Notes under the pieces: model-generated
Database searches by the model: none
The model's input: only the letters and a program-made list of their open reading frames with translations
What the model was told of the DNA's origin: nothing
Source: Gammaproteobacteria bacterium
Lineage (GTDB): Bacteria; Pseudomonadota; Gammaproteobacteria; Pseudomonadales; IMCC2047
Length of the DNA: 44,852 nt
Reading direction: 5' to 3'
Assembly (NCBI GenBank): GCA_021773395.1
Contig: JAJFKB010000026.1
Span: 1-44,852, forward strand
Shown here: in pieces, positions 42,674 through 44,852 of the stretch
Layout of the letters: each line of letters starts with the position of its first letter
How positions within the stretch are numbered: position 1 is the first letter of the stretch
Made by a program: the position numbers and the translations under genes

Positions 42674-44587
42674 ATGCCTTTGTTAAAACTGGATAATGTT
42701 TCGCTAAACTACGGAACCCACGTTCTGCTTGATCAGGTCAACCTCAGTCTGCGCAAGGGCCAAAAAATTGGCCTTTTAGGACGCAACGGGGAAGGGAAAA
42801 CCACTCTACTCAAGCTGATTGCGGACTCAATTAAACCAGATAGCGGCGAACGCTGGTTGCGACCGGGGATTAAACTCGCATGGCTGGACCAGTCTCTACC
42901 TCCAGCCGATGAGCAGGAAGTATATGACGTGGTTGCCAGCGGCCTGGCAGAAGTTGGCGTATTACTCAGTCAATACCATCACCTGATTCTGGGCGAAGGG
43001 GAAACGGATTTAAAAATGTTAGAGCGTATACAGCAGCAACTTGAGGCCAAAGATGGCTGGAGTCTGCAGCTACGCGTAGATACCGTATTAAGTCAGTTAC
43101 AGTTGTGTGGTGAAGCGAAAATGAAAGAGCTGTCCGGTGGCTGGCGACGGCGAGTAGCATTAGCAAAAGCACTAGTCAGTGATCCTGATATTTTACTACT
43201 CGATGAACCGACTAATCACCTGGATATCCCTGCGATTGAATGGCTGGAAAAACAGATGATCGATTTCAAGGGTGCGATTATTTGTATTACACACGACCGG
43301 GCATTCCTGCAAAAAATCGCCAATCAGATCATTGAATTAGATCGCGGCCAACTTTATTCCTGGGAAGGCGACTACCAGAGTTTTCTGCGTTACCGAGCCC
43401 AGGAATTAGCTGCCGAGGAAAGGGCCAATAGTCTGTTTGATAAAAAACTCGCCCAAGAAGAGCAGTGGATAAGGCAGGGTATCAAAGCCCGCCGCACCCG
43501 CAATGAGGGGCGTGTCAGAGCATTAAAGGAGATGCGCAATGAACGTAGTGAGAGGCGCAACCAAACAGGTAAAGCCAGCTTTGGTATGGAGGATGCCGAT
43601 CGTTCCGGCAAAATGGTCGCTGAACTAACCGACATTTCCCATAGTTACGATAACAAAACCATTATTAATAATTTCTCCAGCGTTATTTTGCGCGGCGATC
43701 GTATTGGTATTGTCGGTGCTAACGGCGCCGGGAAATCAACTCTACTCAAGATTTTACTTGGCGAATTACAGCCCGACCAAGGGCAGGTTAATCTCGGATC
43801 CAAACTTGAAGTGGCTTATTTCGACCAGTTGCGCGACCACTTGGACCCGGAAAAGAACCTGATTGAAAATATTTGCGGGGGACGCGATTTTATTGAAATT
43901 AATGGCAAACGACGACACGCTATTAGTTATCTGGGCGATTTTTTGTTTAGCCCGGATCGCGTCAGAACACCAGTAAAAGCCCTTTCCGGCGGAGAGCAGA
44001 ACCGGGCGATTTTGGCTAAACTTTTCAGCAAACCCGCCAATATGCTGGTTCTTGATGAACCGACCAATGACCTGGATATCGAAACACTGGAGCTCCTGGA
44101 AGAAATTTTACTGGAGTTCCAGGGAACCGTCCTGCTGGTAAGCCATGACCGGGATTTCATGGATATGGTCGTTACTAATATTATGGTGCTTGAGGGCGAT
44201 GGCGTTATAAATGAGTACGTTGGCGGGTATAGCAATTGGACAGAAAAAGGTGGGCGGCTACACAGCCTGGGGGAGAGAGGGAGCACTCAAACGACAGCCT
44301 CCAAAATCCCCAATCAGACAAGTGAAACTACGGCAGCACCTGTCCTAGCCACTAAGCCGGAGGCCAGGAAGAAACTGTCATTTAAGGATCAGCGAGAGCT
44401 GGATAGTCTTCCAGCTCTGATCGAGGAATTGGAAGGAAAACAGTCACAATTAGAGCAACAGATATCCAGTTCGGATTTTTATCAAGGTGACCGAGAGCAG
44501 GTTGATGCCACATTAAAAAATCTGGCTGATATTCACCAGCAGCTTGAGCAGGCGTATCATCGCTGGAATGAACTCGACAACCAATAA
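42674..44587 (+). CDS. uup: ABC-F ATPase Uup
   Basis: 637-residue cytoplasmic ABC-F protein with two ATPase cassettes and no membrane part. The first cassette has Walker A GRNGEGKT (36-43), LSGGWRRRV and LLLDEPTNHLD; the second has GANGAGKST, LSGGEQNRA and LVLDEPTNDLD. An arginine-rich linker lies between (KARRTRNEGRVRALKEMRNE). The C-terminal 70 residues form a coiled coil (LPALIEELEGKQSQLEQQI) typical of Uup, which binds DNA or ribosomes and limits transposon excision in E. coli. A truncated DUF1653 gene follows by 14 bases. Confidence 0.95.
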   Translation: MPLLKLDNVSLNYGTHVLLDQVNLSLRKGQKIGLLGRNGEGKTTLLKLIADSIKPDSGERWLRPGIKLAWLDQSLPPADEQEVYDVVASGLAEVGVLLSQYHHLILGEGETDLKMLERIQQQLEAKDGWSLQLRVDTVLSQLQLCGEAKMKELSGGWRRRVALAKALVSDPDILLLDEPTNHLDIPAIEWLEKQMIDFKGAIICITHDRAFLQKIANQIIELDRGQLYSWEGDYQSFLRYRAQELAAEERANSLFDKKLAQEEQWIRQGIKARRTRNEGRVRALKEMRNERSERRNQTGKASFGMEDADRSGKMVAELTDISHSYDNKTIINNFSSVILRGDRIGIVGANGAGKSTLLKILLGELQPDQGQVNLGSKLEVAYFDQLRDHLDPEKNLIENICGGRDFIEINGKRRHAISYLGDFLFSPDRVRTPVKALSGGEQNRAILAKLFSKPANMLVLDEPTNDLDIETLELLEEILLEFQGTVLLVSHDRDFMDMVVTNIMVLEGDGVINEYVGGYSNWTEKGGRLHSLGERGSTQTTASKIPNQTSETTAAPVLATKPEARKKLSFKDQRELDSLPALIEELEGKQSQLEQQISSSDFYQGDREQVDATLKNLADIHQQLEQAYHRWNELDNQ

Positions 44588-44601
44588 TCAAGGCAATCAG
44601 A

Positions 44602-44712
44602 GTGTCTATTAAGAAAGGCGTTTATCAGCATTTTAAAGGCAACCGATATGAGGTGTTGGACATAGCTCGCCATAGTGAAACCATGGAGGAATATGTTGTC
44701 TACAAAGCACTC
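44602..44712 (+). pseudogene. DUF1653 gene truncated by an IS element
   Basis: The first 37 codons encode a good DUF1653 start: KGVYQHFKGNRYEVLDIARHSE, then YVVYKAL. Members normally go on with a tyrosine and a Trp/Arg-Pro-rich end; here the frame changes at codon 38 (44713), exactly where an IS-like TGTTCTGG end begins, and runs on to a chance stop at 44796. The start is GTG (44602). The rest of the gene may lie on the far side of the element, outside this window. Function of DUF1653 is unknown. Confidence 0.75.
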
Positions 44713-44852
44713 TGTTCTGGCCTAATAGAACCGGACACATTAATGAGAGACAATAATCGTCAAACATTAAGGTGTCATTATGGGAATGAAACGTAGTTAT
44801 AAGCAATACCCGAAGGAATTTAAAGCTGAGGCGGTAGCCCTGGTTCTGGAGC
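44713..44852 (+). mobile_element. IS3-family insertion sequence, left end (partial)
   Basis: The element starts at TGTTCTGGCCTAATAGAACC and contains a transposase OrfA start 67 bases in, the usual spacing in IS3 elements, whose ends are TG...CA. The right end, OrfB and target duplication lie beyond the window. The join with DUF1653 coding sequence at 44713 defines the left boundary. Confidence 0.7.
44780..44852 (+). CDS. IS3-family transposase OrfA (5' part)
   Basis: Partial gene cut by the window end. The first 24 codons read MGMKRSYKQYPKEFKAEAVA then LVLE, which is the usual start of the helix-turn-helix OrfA of IS3-family elements (EFKAEAVALVLE). AAGGTG lies about seven bases upstream of the ATG. 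OrfA binds the element ends and is normally fused to OrfB by frameshifting. Confidence 0.85.
   Translation, partial: MGMKRSYKQYPKEFKAEAVALVLE

Noticed and set aside
1-44852. CRISPR array, prophage or plasmid features
   Set aside because: No regularly spaced direct repeats, cas, phage structural, integrase or replication genes were seen; the only mobile gene is the IS3 OrfA start at the right edge.

Overview
The window looks like chromosomal DNA of a free-living, probably marine gammaproteobacterium of the Pseudomonadales/Cellvibrionales type. The evidence is a gene block that, from memory, also occurs in Pseudomonas (rRNA operon, tyrS, M23 peptidase, anmK, erpA, DUF6776 gene, argC), a proteobacterial dedicated sortase system of the kind named from marine species, and a second Pseudomonas-like pair, mrcB with a TPR lipoprotein. 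Base composition is moderate and genes are tightly packed. No database search was possible, so all family names come from reading motifs and translated sequence.

Layout. 1-273 holds the promoter and antitermination leader of an rRNA operon that runs leftwards out of the window. 274-7408 is housekeeping: tyrS, a cell-wall endopeptidase and anmK (peptidoglycan remodelling and recycling), a periplasmic DsrE-like protein, erpA, a bactofilin, a DUF6776 coiled-coil membrane protein and argC. 7502-11006 carries a CLC-type chloride channel, HemJ and HemL (tetrapyrrole synthesis).

11106-20515 is an accessory cell-surface island. It has a PEP-CTERM protein, a six-helix membrane protein, a leucine-rich-repeat IPTL-CTERM protein, and a dedicated sortase system: a small unknown ORF, a VIT/vWA target with an LPQTA sorting signal, the sortase, and a divergent response regulator/histidine kinase pair, followed by a rhodanese. 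Three different C-terminal sorting signals thus lie within about 6 kb.

21410-28840 is catabolic and uptake-related: an operon resembling P. aeruginosa dauBA (D-arginine/D-amino-acid oxidation and reamination) with a YkvI-type transporter, then a TonB-dependent receptor divergent from a MarR regulator and a DUF2269 membrane protein. 28864-36699 returns to core functions: TPR lipoprotein, PBP1B, an APH-like/P-loop kinase, an SDR with a CDGSH iron-sulfur protein, and ilvD. 36789-40580 has an MFS transporter, an AhpD-like protein, a GNAT and a MATE exporter.

40962-42598 is a possible operon of a BLUF blue-light receptor, a periplasmic DUF411 metal-binding protein and a metallo-beta-lactamase-fold protein with a degenerate metal site. 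42674 to the end holds the ABC-F ATPase Uup and a DUF1653 gene that appears to be cut by the left end of an IS3-family element whose transposase continues past the window edge.

The points most worth following are the sorting-signal island with its unassigned 71-residue ORF, the BLUF-DUF411-MBL cluster, the channel-like CLC, a perfect ANR/FNR box in a 660 bp gene-free stretch, a triple-nested palindrome at 24683-24787, and the IS-truncated DUF1653 gene.
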